A stretch of DNA of 64,000 nt from Ligustrum vulgare (GCA_963555705.1 OY743170.1:29029362-29093361), one strand, 5' to 3'. Numbered from the stretch's first letter, positions 35,795-46,241 are shown. Translations and numbers: made by a program. The notes: a model not told the origin generated them from the sequence alone.

Positions 35795-36164
35795 GTTGGG
35801 CGTCAGTTCTAATTTAGAACTGACGCCTAAAGTAAAATAAAAAATAAAAAAAAATAATAACTTTGGGCGTCGATTTTATATTAAAACCGACGCCCAAAGT
35901 TGGATTAAAACCGACGCTCAAAGTTATTATTATTATTTTTTTTTTACTTTAGGCGTCGGTTCTAAATTAGAACCGACGTCCAAAACTGACTTTGGACGTC
36001 GGTTGTAGTCGAGACTTTACGCGTCTGCATCAGCAGTTTTGGACGTCGGTTTACAACCGACGCCTAAAGTTGAGACTTTACGCGTCTGCGTCATATGCGT
36101 CGCCGCTACAACCGACGCGTATTCCGTTTTCCAACCGACCCATATTCCTATTTCTGTACTGGTG
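35795..36164. repeat. CACTA 3' subterminal palindromes and terminus
   Basis: Repeated GGGCGTCGGTT and its complement, spaced so that they form hairpins (ttgggcgtcagttctaattt followed by agaactgacgcc). The terminal part closely matches 3900-4025. Confidence 0.8.
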
Positions 36165-36930
36165 TACTATTAATTCTTCTTAGACTAATTGATCTTCTTC
36201 CAAATTCTATTTGTGGTTTATCCATATTTACTAATTGTCTAGCTTGGTTAAAATCTATTTTTATATCTTTTGGTATAGTTATTCTTAGATTTTCTTTGGT
36301 TGGTTTGTATTCTAAGAGATGGGTTTTATTATGTGCATTTTTCTAGCATTTTTAATTTTTACTTCATGTTTGCTAAAGGCCTATATTATTCTAATAGTTA
36401 AACTTATAGTTTTACTTCCTGGTTCCATATTTATTCCTCTTAATTGTAGTATAATGTTAAGGCTTTATATTGATTTTGTTCTCTCATACTTATACTAAAA
36501 TTTGGTCTTATTGTAAGTTTTACTTTCTAGTATATTAAATTTCCCATTTCAATTCCTATTAAAACATTTTGTACTGAACTTACAATTCTATCATCCATAA
36601 TATAGAACTCTATAGGTGTATCAATTCTTTCTCTAAAATATGCTTTAGCAATATTTGTATAGCTCCTATATATATATATATATATACTACCTTTTAATTC
36701 AAGATTTAATAGATTTATTTCTTATCTTATAATTTCTTCATTTATAATGGGTATTAATGTATTTCCCGCAGTATCTCTTATATCTATAGGGTGACTATAG
36801 GCTACATATGTTATTTCCTTATTTTTCAGTCAAACTGGTAAATTGAATATTTCTTTTGGTTCTACGTCCAATTTTGATTTTAAGATCTTTTCATACATTT
36901 ATAGATTAAATATTAATCTTTCATTTAGTT
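36165..36930 (-). pseudogene. EPRV unit 1, movement-protein-like region (broken)
   Basis: No frame stays open for long, but on the minus strand pieces match the 51107-51940 ORF of unit 2: a basic stretch RRSISLRRINS just inside the CACTA site corresponds to RRSRSLSLPNRR. The position between the CCHC-bearing region and the protease is the same in both units. Confidence 0.5.
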
Positions 36931-37690
36931 GTTCTTCATTTTCTTCTAATTTGTATTCATTTTCTTTTGATATTCCATCTTCACTTATTTCTCTAATCAT
37001 ATTTATATATGAATATTCTTCTTCACTAGATTCACTTTCTTCACTTTTTGAAGATTCTAATTCCATAATGTTCTTCTAATTAATAAATTTCTTTGTCTTC
37101 AGGAATTTCTTCTCATTCTTCTTCTTACTCTATAGGTATTATGTGGTAATTTTCTTTTTGTACTAAATATATATACATCATGGTTTTCTTTTTATCTTTT
37201 TTGGGACATTTTAGAGATATATGTCCTACTTCTACACATAAATAACATTTACATATTTTGGATTTTTAGAATATGTTCTATTTTTTTATTTTTTATTTTT
37301 TTGTCTTAGATATATATTGTTTGGTTTTATATACCTTTTAAATGTTATATTACATGGTTTTTATGTTTATCAATTTTCTTGAATTTATATCTAAATTTAT
37401 CTTTTCTGTAATATTTATTTTTCTTATATTTTCTTTGTAGATAGCATCCCCATTGGGTTGGTTTATATTGTAGCTTTTCACAACATAATGATTTTTTACT
37501 TGCTTTGTAAAATTTTAACATATTATTTGCTTCCATACATTTTTTTTTTTTGGTTTTATTTCTATAAATTGTATTCTTGCTCCTAAACTATTATTAATTA
37601 ATGATATTTCTAATTTTTCCCATTCTTTAAACAGTTCAAAATCACATAGGCTTGGTATTTTAAAGAATATTTGATTCATAAGCTTCATAC
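36930..37690 (-). pseudogene. EPRV unit 1, coat-like protein with CCHC zinc knuckle (part 1)
   Basis: At ~37185-37250 (minus) CKCYLCVEVGHISLKCPKK is a CX2CX4HX4C knuckle, as in pararetroviral coat proteins. Open frame 37345-37536 just before it reads LQYKPTQWGCYLQRKYKKN, matching KPIQWGCNPEKRN of unit 2. An Asp/Glu/Ser-rich stretch follows the knuckle. The rest of the gene continues beyond the LTR element, at 40566-41052. Confidence 0.65.
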
Positions 37691-38416
37691 TGATGTGATC
37701 CAGGATAGGAACTCAAAGGAAAAATCAAGACACGGGTGATGTGACAATATTCAACATGGAAAAACAAGCAAGTTTCATGTTTTACCTGAATCGAGACTCA
37801 AATCGGATCAAGCTACTCAAAGGATAGCAAAATTATACAGCCGAACACTTACGGTCGTAAACAATCATATTTACGGCTGTAACATAAATTAGTGTGACAT
37901 TTACGGCCTTATATTAAAACACATACGGCCGTAACATAGTTTCTGGTCGCGCGCCGCTGTTGGGAGTTAGGGTTTCGTATATTTTGGTTATTTTTCCCTT
38001 TTTACTTGTTTTAGGGTTTATTTTGGGCTTCTATAGCGGCTAGGGTTTGTTTAATTTTGTTTTGCTTATTTATATTCCATTTCATTCAATGTAATAGCTA
38101 GCTTTGATGAGAATAAACAGTTGAGTTTTTACTCTTTTCAAAAGTGGATTCCTTTTATTTTCTTAGAACTTATCAAGATTAATCATCTTATGGCGTTCAA
38201 CCCGAACTTGTCAAAGATTGAAAATCTTTGCGGCGTTCAAAAATTAGAAACTTATCAAGGAAATTGGCCAAATCCTTGTGGCATTTCGAAAGTCTTCGTT
38301 TTTTCTTCCGCATCGTCGATCCTCGTATCGTGAAGTTTGGGTCAAGATTCCACCGTCCATCCAAAACATGGGTTCGGAACTTTCCGGAGTTTAATTTCGC
38401 GCTTCGTTCCTCATCA
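37691..38416 (+). repeat. 5' LTR with CGGCCG palindrome zone
   Basis: The zone 37848-37945 has four variants of TTACGGCCGTAA. Further in are paired hairpins (gaacttgtcaaagattg ... caaagattgaaaatcttt). Confidence 0.85.
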
Positions 38417-38418
38417 TC

Positions 38419-38433
38419 TGGTATTAGTGCTGG
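38419..38433 (+). promoter_or_regulatory. Primer-binding site (initiator tRNA-Met type, two mismatches)
   Basis: TGGTATTAGTGCTGG, compared with TGGTATCAGAGCTGG in the sister element at 7384. Confidence 0.7.
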
Positions 38434-38839
38434 ACTCTGAATTCAAGTTTTTTATTCTATCCCAGCTTAATTTCATGTATTTATCATTGAGTCTACATGC
38501 GAATTATTCATATCTTGTTGTTGAGTCTTTCTTTTCTTGAGTTTTCTTCATGCTCTTTGTGTCAGTAAATTTTTCCAATTTTTTATCCATATAAAAATCC
38601 AACAAAATTCAAACATGTTAATTTTATTCAATTCTTATCCAAATCCTGTAACGTTTATTTTTCCATGTTCAATGTCGAATTTCGGATTAAAAAATAATAA
38701 TAAAATAAAATCATTTTTTTAATTTTTTTATTTATTTCAAAAATTTCACAAAAAAAGAGCCACTCCAAAATTTAAGAACCACTTTCTTGAATTTCTTAAT
38801 CCTTTGTTTTATTATTCTTTTCCATTTCATTCCACGTAA

Positions 38840-39657
38840 ATTCTACAATGTCCAAATTTCAAGAAAAATCTTAATCTAGAAGGGATAATGATAAAGATCG
38901 TGTGTGGAGGTTTTTGAATGAAGTTAATATGAGATTGGATAAACTAGATAAAAAAAGGGCCAAATTGAAAAAGGAGCGATCTCAAACAAACCATAGTGAT
39001 GATGGCATTATAGGCGTGATCATAAACCTAGGGATGAAATTGGGGTTTAGAGGGGAGAAGAGATTGATCCGAAGGCGATTTTGAAGATTCAAAAAGAAAT
39101 TTATGAGGAAAGGATGAGGTATGAACATGAGGCAAATAGAAATTTTTTTTGGCTAAATTGCAAAAGAAAGAGGAGAAAAGAGAGAATGTGGTTAAATGGC
39201 ATAAGGAGAGTAAAAAAATAGTATAGTTGAACCTCGGGTTAAGAATGTTGAGAAGGAGGAGGGTGAGTTAGAATTGAAGTTAGAAGTAGTTGAAGAAACT
39301 CCGATTTTTGGGGTAGAAGTGCAAATTTTGAATTTTGAAGTTGAAGATCCACATTTGAGTGGTGGGGAGGAATTGCATGAATATTTTGATAACAATGTGG
39401 AATTAGTAGTGGTGGTTGGGTATGAGAAAAAAGAAAAAAAGGTGATTGAGCAAGAATCCGAAAAGATTGGGGAAGGCGAAGAGAAGGGCATCGTTATGGG
39501 GAAAAATGAATTGAAGATAATGAGCCATGAGTACAATGATCCATATTTTATTCCGTTTGAAACTAACATTCCCCACCCTTTTTGTTTAATTCTTTTTTTC
39601 AAGTTAATTGCATTTGGTAATTTGGGTGACACTACTTTTACCCAAGGGAGCTTGTGA
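38840..39657 (+). pseudogene. Gag N-terminal coiled coil fused by deletion to acidic PR-RT linker
   Basis: 38902-39084 reads NMRLDKLDKKRAKLKKERSQ, comparable to ARMDKKDAMIAQLKKEQSR of the 42196 ORF. After frame changes, 39274-39657 reads KLEVVEETPIFGVEVQ, FEVEDPHLSGGEELHE and ETNIPHPFCLILFF, the same modules as 7730-8937. The capsid region, zinc knuckle and protease are absent. Confidence 0.6.
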
Positions 39658-39838
39658 TTCGATTCATTCTCCTAACCCAATTTACATGGTATTGTTGGTT
39701 GATCCCATTGTAGGGAAGCAAGAATTTTTCATTTGATCCAGATGGAAAAATTCTACATCAAGCCCCCAAAAGCAGGACACATTTGAAAAGCAAGCCAGAC
39801 GTTGATTCGAGATCGAATTCCTTTCAAGAGAAGGGGGA

Positions 39839-40565
39839 TGATGTGATCCGAGATAGGAGCTCAAAGGAGAAATCAAGACACGGGAAATGCGACAACATTC
39901 TACATGGAAAAACTAGCAAGTTCCATGTTTTTTCCGAATCGAGATTCAAATCAGATCAAGCTACTCAAAGGATAGGAAAATTATACAACTGAACATTTAC
40001 GACTGTAAACTATCATACTTACGATCGTAACATAATTCAGTGTGACATTTACGGCCGTATATTAAAACACTTACGGCTGTAACATAGTTTCTGGTCGCGT
40101 GCCGCTGTTGGGAATTAGGGTTTCGTAATTTTAGGCTATTTTCCATTTTTATTTGTTTTAGGGTTTATTTTGGGCCTCTATAGCGGCTAGGGTTTGTTTA
40201 ATTCCATTTTACTTATTTATATTCCATTTCATTCAATGTAATAGCTAGCTTTGATAATAATAAACAGTTTTGAGTTTTTACTCTTTTAAAAGGTGGATTC
40301 CTTTTATTTTCTTAGAACTTATCAAGATTAATCATCTTGTGGTGTTCAACCCGAACTTATCAAAGATTGACAATCTTTGTGATGTTCAAAAATCAGAAAC
40401 TTATCAAGAAAACTAGACAAATCCTTGTGGCATTCGAAAGTCTTGGTTCTTTCTTTTGCATCGTCGATCCTCGCATCGTAAAATTTGGGTCAAGATTCCA
40501 CCGTCCATCCACAATTTAGGTTCGGAACTTTCCAGCGTTTTAATTCTGCTCTTTATTCTTCATCA
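39839..40565 (+). repeat. 3' LTR
   Basis: It follows the purine run agaaggggga. The upstream coding remnant DSRSNSFQEKGDD parallels DSRSNPFQKREYD just before the 3' LTR at 43626, showing a common parent. Confidence 0.85.
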
Positions 40566-41052
40566 CATACCATATTCTTCCTGACTATATTATGGTTTCT
40601 CATAATATTCTATAATTTCTCATGCAAACTGTTTAAAGTAACACATGTCACATATTGATAAGTTTTCTAATAAATATATATTTCTTAGTTTTGAGCTAAT
40701 TTTAGTGTCTCTGTCTATTACTGTTTTATATTTTCTTTTTAATGCATCTTCATATCTTCTAAGTATTGTTCCTATTTCATCTTGATAATTTCATGTAACT
40801 TGTGCTATATAAATTTCTGTAAATTTCTTCACCACCTTGCCGTGGTTCCTATAAATATATTTTCTAACATTAATTGAAATTATTTTCCTATTAATTATTT
40901 AGCATAGGCCATCATAGCAATATATTTCATCCATAATTCTAATACATAATCTATAGCTTGTACACATCCTAAGTCTGACTATCTTTCTTCTGAACTAATT
41001 TGAGTTTCCATACTTCTCCATGGTGTATAATCCATTGGATAATTTTTACTTT
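40566..41052 (-). pseudogene. EPRV unit 1, coat-like protein (part 2)
   Basis: The minus strand reads YTPWRSMETQISSEER and LELWMKYIAMMAYAK near 40900-41040 without long open frames. It lies between two LTR-element insertions and joins the coat-like part at 36930-37690 once they are discounted. Confidence 0.5.
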
Positions 41053-41947
41053 TGATGTGATCCGGACCAGGCATCGAGGGGCGAAGTCGAGCCATCGACA
41101 ATATGACAATGATCTACGTGCAAAACGGAGCAAGTTCCGTGTTGGAGTCGAGCCGAGAAGGCGAAAGGATCAAGCCGAGGCAAATAATCAAGAAATTATG
41201 CAGAAAGTGATTCACGGCCGTAAAGATATTCCTCACGGCCGTAAAAATGGAATTGAAATTGATCACGGCCGTAACCTATTGATCACGGCCGTAACACCAA
41301 ACTGAAATTTGAGACAGAATATTAGTTACGACCGTAAACTAGATATTCACGGCCGTAACTCAAGATTTTCCAGATTTTCCGGTTGTTTCAATTAATTTAT
41401 TTCCTTTTATTATTTTAGGTTATTTTCCTATTTTAGAATTTTAGCATAATTAGAATTCTATTTTGAGTAAATTAGATGCTAGGTTATTTTGCTTATTTAT
41501 ACGCTTTTCAATTCATTGTAAAAACAGTTTAAGATTGATTTTGAGATTAATATAGTTGAGAGAGTTTTCTCCAATTGAAAGGTTGAGGAGTCCCTTTTGT
41601 GTTCTTCAAGAACAAATCCGACCTATCAAATATTGTGGAAATATTTGTGGCGTTGTACTTATCAAATATTCGCGAGAATATTTGTGGCGTGTCCGATTAG
41701 AATCTTATCAAGGAAATTGACAAGTCCTTGTGGTGTTTCGAAAACCTTGGATCTCGATTCCGCATCGTCAATTTCTTGCGTCGTGAATCTTGGGTCAAGG
41801 TCCTATCGTCAATCTATCTTTTAATTTCTGTTCAATTATTTGTGTACTTGTTATTTTTCGTGTCAGAACTGATTTAGATCTTTCCTAGGGTTTTAGATTT
41901 ATCGTTATTCCGCGTTTCGACGAGATTCCCCGACTGGGATCGCGTCA
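41053..41947 (+). repeat. 5' LTR with six CACGGCCGTAA-type repeats
   Basis: The zone 41213-41360 contains cacggccgtaa five times and one ttacgaccgtaa. The 3' LTR has ttacggccgtaa at the last-named place, so one C/T-type change distinguishes them. The LTR ends gatcgcgtca. Confidence 0.95.
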
Positions 41948-41949
41948 TC

Positions 41950-41961
41950 TGGTATCAGAGC
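41950..41961 (+). promoter_or_regulatory. Primer-binding site, initiator tRNA-Met
   Basis: TGGTATCAGAGC lies two bases after the 5' LTR. Confidence 0.9.
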
Positions 41962-42195
41962 TTGGATCTATTTCAGATTCTTGCGTTTCTTGATTTTTTC
42001 GTGTTCTTCGTGTCAGTCATAAATTTTTCCAGTTTGATCCATAAGAGTCAGTCCCAAAAAATTCAAAAGTGTTTTTATTCTTCGTTTTTCGTCCAAATTC
42101 AGTTCCGTTTTTTCTGCCATACTCGTAGTCCAATTCTTTGGCAGATTATAAGAAAAAAAATCGAAAATTTCATTTTTTTCATATTCTAAATTTCC

Positions 42196-43878
42196 ATGTC
42201 TCGCGGGGAGAGATATTCGTCAATGGGTGACAACAAACGACCCGAAAGAGGGGATAGGATATTGGAGCAGGGTTTTGAATTATTGGCAGAGATGCAGGCA
42301 AAATTTAAGAATCTAATGGCTAGGATGGATAAAAAAGATGCGATGATTGCCCAATTGAAAAAGGAGCAATCGCGGGCGGACTCTATGGCTAGGAGGAGTA
42401 GAAGGCATGAATGTCATGCTAGGTTTGGAGATGGGGTGGATGACAGGTCATTAAGGAGAAAGGAAGAAGCAAAGTCACACCGATCAAAACGGGAAAGTAG
42501 TGATCATGTTCACAAAAGGAGGGAGGAACCGACAACTAAAGGTAAAAATAATTCTGATTCCAAGCCTCTTAAGGATAAAAATGTTAAGTGTTTTAAATGT
42601 TTGGAACGGGGTCACATTGCACTTGATTGTCCACGTAAGAAGGATAGGTGTGATAGTAAAGGGGCTAAAAATGATGTGGTGGATGAGTCAATTACTGATA
42701 TGCATGTTCTTAGCGCTAAGCGTAAGGCGAATGTTTTGGAAAATATGGATGGGCAAAAGGATAATATTTTTCGCACTAGATGCTTAGTGAATGAAAAAGT
42801 TTGTAGCTTGGTGATTGACGGGGGAAGTTGTACTAATGTAGTTAGTACAATGTTGGTGGAAAAATTAGGCTTACCTTTAACGAAACACCCAACGCCGTAT
42901 AAATTACAATGGTTGACTGAGTCGGGGGAAGTTAAGGTGAAGAGACAGGCCTTGGTGAATTTTTCTCTTGGTGGATATACCGATGAGGTAATTTGTGACG
43001 TGGTGCCAATGCAAATTAGTCATATACTGTTGGGGAGACCTTGGCAACATGAAAGGGCTGTGCTACATGATGGGTATACGAATAGATACAGCTTGGTAAA
43101 AGGGGGAAAAAAGTTTACTCTAATGCCACTATCTCCAACTGAAGCCCTGAAAGATCAATTGAAAGTAAAAAGTGAGTTTGAGGGGAAAAATAAGAGAGTT
43201 GAGGCCACGACCTCAGAAAAAGGAGAGGGAGTGGAAATTAAAGAAAAGAGAGTTGAGGCCACGACCTCAGAAAAAGGAGAGGGAGTGAAAAATAAAGAAA
43301 AGAGGGTTGAGGTTCAAACCTCAGAAAAAGGAGAGACTGAGTGCAAAAAGCAAAAGAAAACAGAGTCTACCACAAAAATGAGTCTATTTGCACTTACTCA
43401 CGCTAACAAACCCCTCCCCAGTTCTTTAAATTCTGTTTTACAGGTACCGAAGTCAAACCATGAGCTTAAAACAGGAAAGAAACTTGTTGGCAAAAATGAG
43501 CAGCCCAAAAGTCTAAAGGATCGCACGAGGCATAAAAATGATCACCGAGCCCAGGAAAGCAGGAGGAATTTGAAAAGCCGACCAAAAATGGATTCGAGGT
43601 CGAATCCTTTTCAAAAGAGGGAGTATGATGTGATCCGGACCAGGCATCGAGGGGCGAAGTCGAGCCATCAACAATATGACAATGATCTACGTGCAAAACG
43701 GAGCAAGTTCCGTGTTGGAGTCGAGCCGAGAAGGCGAAAGGATCAAGCCGAGGCAAATAATCAAGAAATTATGCAGAAAGTGATTCACGGCCGTAAAGAT
43801 ATTCCTCACGGCCGTAAAAATGGAATTGAAATTGATCACGGCCGTAACCTATTGATCACGGCCGTAACACCAAACTGA
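42196..43878 (+). CDS. gag: Gag-protease-like polypeptide of non-autonomous Gypsy element (560 aa)
   Basis: This is the longest intact frame in the window. The ATG at 42196 is the first in the leader. Residues ~30-65 form a coiled coil (FKNLMARMDKKDAMIAQLKK), followed by a Lys/Arg/Ser-rich region and a CCHC knuckle at ~133-146 (CFKCLERGHIALDC). The aspartic-protease domain follows: VCSLVIDGGSCTNVVST (~residues 207-223; D-G-G replaces D-[ST]-G, a variant common in plant Gypsy proteases) and HILLGRPWQHERAV. Next come three ~20-residue repeats (KRVEATTSEKGEGVE type, ~335-390). No capsid domain is recognisable. The last ~85 residues are encoded by the 3' LTR, which starts at 43626, and include translated CGGCCG repeats (HGRK, HGRN). 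The stretch DSRSNPFQ before the LTR looks like the end of a pol polyprotein, so the gene arose by deletion of RT-INT. Confidence 0.85.
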   Translation: MSRGERYSSMGDNKRPERGDRILEQGFELLAEMQAKFKNLMARMDKKDAMIAQLKKEQSRADSMARRSRRHECHARFGDGVDDRSLRRKEEAKSHRSKRESSDHVHKRREEPTTKGKNNSDSKPLKDKNVKCFKCLERGHIALDCPRKKDRCDSKGAKNDVVDESITDMHVLSAKRKANVLENMDGQKDNIFRTRCLVNEKVCSLVIDGGSCTNVVSTMLVEKLGLPLTKHPTPYKLQWLTESGEVKVKRQALVNFSLGGYTDEVICDVVPMQISHILLGRPWQHERAVLHDGYTNRYSLVKGGKKFTLMPLSPTEALKDQLKVKSEFEGKNKRVEATTSEKGEGVEIKEKRVEATTSEKGEGVKNKEKRVEVQTSEKGETECKKQKKTESTTKMSLFALTHANKPLPSSLNSVLQVPKSNHELKTGKKLVGKNEQPKSLKDRTRHKNDHRAQESRRNLKSRPKMDSRSNPFQKREYDVIRTRHRGAKSSHQQYDNDLRAKRSKFRVGVEPRRRKDQAEANNQEIMQKVIHGRKDIPHGRKNGIEIDHGRNLLITAVTPN

Positions 43879-44520
43879 AATTTGAGACAGAATATTAGTT
43901 ACGGCCGTAAACTAGATATTCACGGCCGTAACTCAAGATTTTCCAGATTTTCCGGTTGTTTCAATTAATTTATTTCCTTTTATTATTTTAGGTTATTTTC
44001 CTATTTTAGAATTTTAGCATAATTAGAATTCTATTTTGAGTAAATTAGATGCTAGGTTATTTTGCTTATTTATACGCTTTTCAATTCATTGTAAAAACAG
44101 TTTAAGATTGATTTTGAGATTAATATAGTTGAGAGAGTTTTCTCCAATTGAAAGGTTGAGGAGTCCCTTTTGTGTTCTTCAAGAACAAATCCGACCTATC
44201 AAATATTGTGGAAATATTTGTGGCGTTGTACTTATCAAATATTCGCGAGAATATTTGTGGCGTGTCCGATTAGAATCTTATCAAGGAAATTGACAAGTCC
44301 TTGTGGTGTTTCGAAAACCTTGGATCTCGATTCCGCATCGTCAATTTCTTGCGTCGTGAATCTTGGGTCAAGGTCCTATCGTCAATCTATCTTTTAATTT
44401 CTGTTCAATTATTTGTGTACTTGTTACTTTTCGTGTCAGATCTGATTTAGATCTTTCCTAGGGTTTTAGATTTATCGTTATTCCGCGTTTCGACGAGATT
44501 CCCCGACTGGGATCGCGTCA
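43626..44520 (+). repeat. 3' LTR
   Basis: It follows the purine-rich aaaagagggag and is nearly identical to the 5' LTR, including all six palindrome repeats. Confidence 0.95.
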
Positions 44521-44525
44521 ACTTT

Positions 44526-45556
44526 GTTTAGTATAATATTTTTGTTGTGGTATAAAATTGTTTGTTCTAAAATTTTTGGTTTTGTCTTTGATTCATATAA
44601 ATGTCGGGTCTATTTTCTCTGTTAGTTCTACTTGTATTTTCTTCTTTGACTTTATTTGTTCCAGGTTATTGTATATATCTTTGTGGATTTTGTCCTACTG
44701 GTATTAAAGCTTGTTCTTGTTTGTTGATATTAATTTCTTCTATTTTAAGATTTTAAATTTTTTCTATATAATCTTCTTCACCATCCTCTTTAGGGTTTTT
44801 CATAATTTTTTCTATTTTTCGATGATCATATTTATTCTTAATCTATTAATAGCTTTAAATTCTTTGTCATTTATTATTATTCTTCTTGCTTTTCTTTTTT
44901 CCATTTCTCCGTAAATTCTTGTTATATTTTGATTCAAAATTTTAATATTTTTTAATATTATCTAATCTTTTGTGGAAATCATTTTTCCTATATCTTCTTC
45001 CTTAATTGTCCTAATCATGTTTATTTTTTCTATTACAGTAGATTTTTGTTCTATATTTTCTATTGAGTTTTCATATACTCCTACAATATTTCCTATTTTA
45101 TTTATTTTATCAGTTATTTGTTTAATTTTGTTTTCTAAGGTTATTAATTGTTTTAATTTACACTTTGTTTTACTTCTAATAATTGTGTTGGTATATTTTT
45201 ATTAATATCTTTATAGTCATTTTATCATTTGTCTTATTTTTAATTGTAAATTGTTGATAATTTATTGAACTTGTTCTGAGTTTTTAGCTTGTTCTAAATT
45301 TTGTTCTATTGTTTTATCTAAGCTTATTCTTAATTTATTTAGTAAAAATAAATTTGTCCAATTTAATTGTTTATATTCTCCAAATCTTCCTTCTCCTAAT
45401 AGGATAAATGTTATAAATTTTTCATATGTTTCAGTTATTAAAGGCCAATGATTATTATTAGGTAAATATTTAGTTTTATAATTATATACTCTCTAGGTTC
45501 AATTACTGGTAATATTTTAGACATTTTTCTTAATAAATTTCTAATTGTTATTGCTA
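44526..45556 (-). pseudogene. EPRV unit 1, N-terminal ORF after the PBS (broken)
   Basis: Starting just inside the PBS, the minus strand reads MSKILPVIEPREY, then in another frame HWPLITETYEKFITFILL and FLLNKLRISLDKTIEQNL, followed by a long helical Lys/Ile/Glu-rich part. I recognise no domain. Position and coiled-coil character match the ORF at 54902-55270 of unit 2. Confidence 0.5.
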
Positions 45557-45568
45557 GTTCTGATACCA
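45557..45568 (-). promoter_or_regulatory. EPRV primer-binding site, unit 1
   Basis: The minus strand reads TGGTATCAGAAC, an initiator tRNA-Met type site. The upstream flank (atcgtaaattttaattttt on the plus strand) resembles that of the unit 2 PBS. Confidence 0.7.
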
Positions 45569-45643
45569 CACTAGACACGATCGTAAATTTTAATTTTTCG
45601 AAATTATAATATTACAAAATTATAAGCGTCTTCTAATTCTTCT

Positions 45644-45853
45644 TCAAAATATTTCTTCAAAATCATTCATATATCTAATATGTTCACGCCTAATTTCAAT
45701 TTTTTCTTTTAATCTAATATATTCTTTATGTTGTTCTACTAATCTTTTAATTTCTCTATATTTTTCAATTGCAATTGTACTTAAACCTCTTCTAGTCTTT
45801 TGTGTAATTCTAAATAAATATTCATTATGTAAACTTTTAATTAAATCTTTCAT
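45644..45853 (-). CDS. Small coiled-coil ORF in the EPRV leader (69 aa)
   Basis: The open frame starts MKDLIKSLHNEYLFRITQ and is rich in Arg/Glu/Ile with heptad-like spacing (EKYREIKRLVEQHKEYIRL). It lies between the promoter at ~47.9 kb and the PBS of unit 1. I do not recognise it; it may be a genuine small viral gene or a leader ORF. Confidence 0.35.
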   Translation of the reverse strand: MKDLIKSLHNEYLFRITQKTRRGLSTIAIEKYREIKRLVEQHKEYIRLKEKIEIRREHIRYMNDFEEIF

Positions 45854-46241
45854 TTTTTTTCATTAAGTATGTGAGGGTAATAAACAGGCATAATATTTTT
45901 ATAATTGTAAAATAAAATTTAATAACCTATAAGTAGTTCTTATGTAGTTAAGGGTATTTTGATTATTTTAATTACTTGTAAATCTTTTTAAGTTTTTAAG
46001 GTTAATTTGATCTTTTTATATAGGTTGTTAAGGTTGTGAAATGAATAGGGTTGTCAAAATATAATTTTTCTATAATTATCCAAATTCGGGGCACCGGCAA
46101 ATCAAAAAAATATAGTGTATTCAGAATCAGTTAATATTCTTTGAGTTATGCTATTCATATAGATAGTTATACAGATAGATGTACATATAGCCTAATAAGG
46201 ACAAAATAGTAAATAGTATTCACACTATTTTACCATTGTTA

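Larger units (their letters stand above)
29561..36164 (+). mobile_element. CACTA transposon, deletion derivative (TSD TAC)
   Basis: It starts CACTAGTACAAAAAAGC at 29561 and ends CTGTACTGGTG at 36164, with TAC at 29558-29560 and 36165-36167. The contents, left to right: subterminal repeats, CT/GC-rich leader (29750-29975), a solo LTR (30137-33178), TNP2 N-terminal gene (33860-~34934), a deletion junction, the C48-protease Cys exon (34940-35390), a minisatellite and subterminal palindromes. TNP2 catalytic core and DUF4216, Transposase_24 and most of the protease gene are missing compared with the element at 1-4025. The 3' terminal CACTA reads CACCA. It sits between movement-like and protease regions of EPRV unit 1. 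Confidence 0.92.
37691..40565 (+). mobile_element. Non-autonomous Ty3/Gypsy derivative (TSD CATAC)
   Basis: 5' LTR 37691-38416 and 3' LTR 39839-40565, each starting TGATGTGATCC and ending catca, with CATAC at 37686-37690 and 40566-40570. PBS at 38419-38433. The 1.4-kb interior keeps a gag-like coiled-coil stretch, the acidic PR-RT linker and the far 3' end, but no protease core, RT, RNase H or integrase. Its LTRs have several substitutions between them, so it is older than the element at 41053. Confidence 0.9.
41053..44520 (+). mobile_element. Young non-autonomous Gypsy element with gag-PR only (TSD ACTTT)
   Basis: The two LTRs are each 895 bp (41053-41947, 43626-44520) and differ by about four substitutions by eye, with ACTTT at 41048-41052 and 44521-44525. 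PBS at 41950-41961. A single open frame (42196-43878) encodes a Gag-like and protease polypeptide; RT, RNase H and integrase are absent. This is the layout called TR-GAG in plants, depending on an autonomous partner. It is the most recent insertion in the window by LTR similarity. Confidence 0.95.
16555..45568 (-). mobile_element. Endogenous pararetrovirus unit 1 (Caulimoviridae-like), multiply interrupted
   Basis: Minus-strand viral sequence starts at the PBS (45557-45568) and runs leftwards: N-terminal ORF, coat-like region, movement-like region, two proteases, RT, RNase H, transactivator-position ORF, then the leader of a further unit. Nested insertions occupy 41053-44520, 37691-40565, 29561-36164 and 19992-28769. 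RT and RNase H are of the caulimovirid rather than the Gypsy kind, and no integrase or LTR is present. Every gene has stops and frameshifts and both catalytic centres are altered (RT YIGD, protease YTG), so it is a fossil. Confidence 0.85.

Noticed and set aside
35529..35840. 103-codon Trp/His/Gly-rich frame
   Set aside because: It is the translation of the CTGCAG minisatellite; periodicity follows the DNA repeat.
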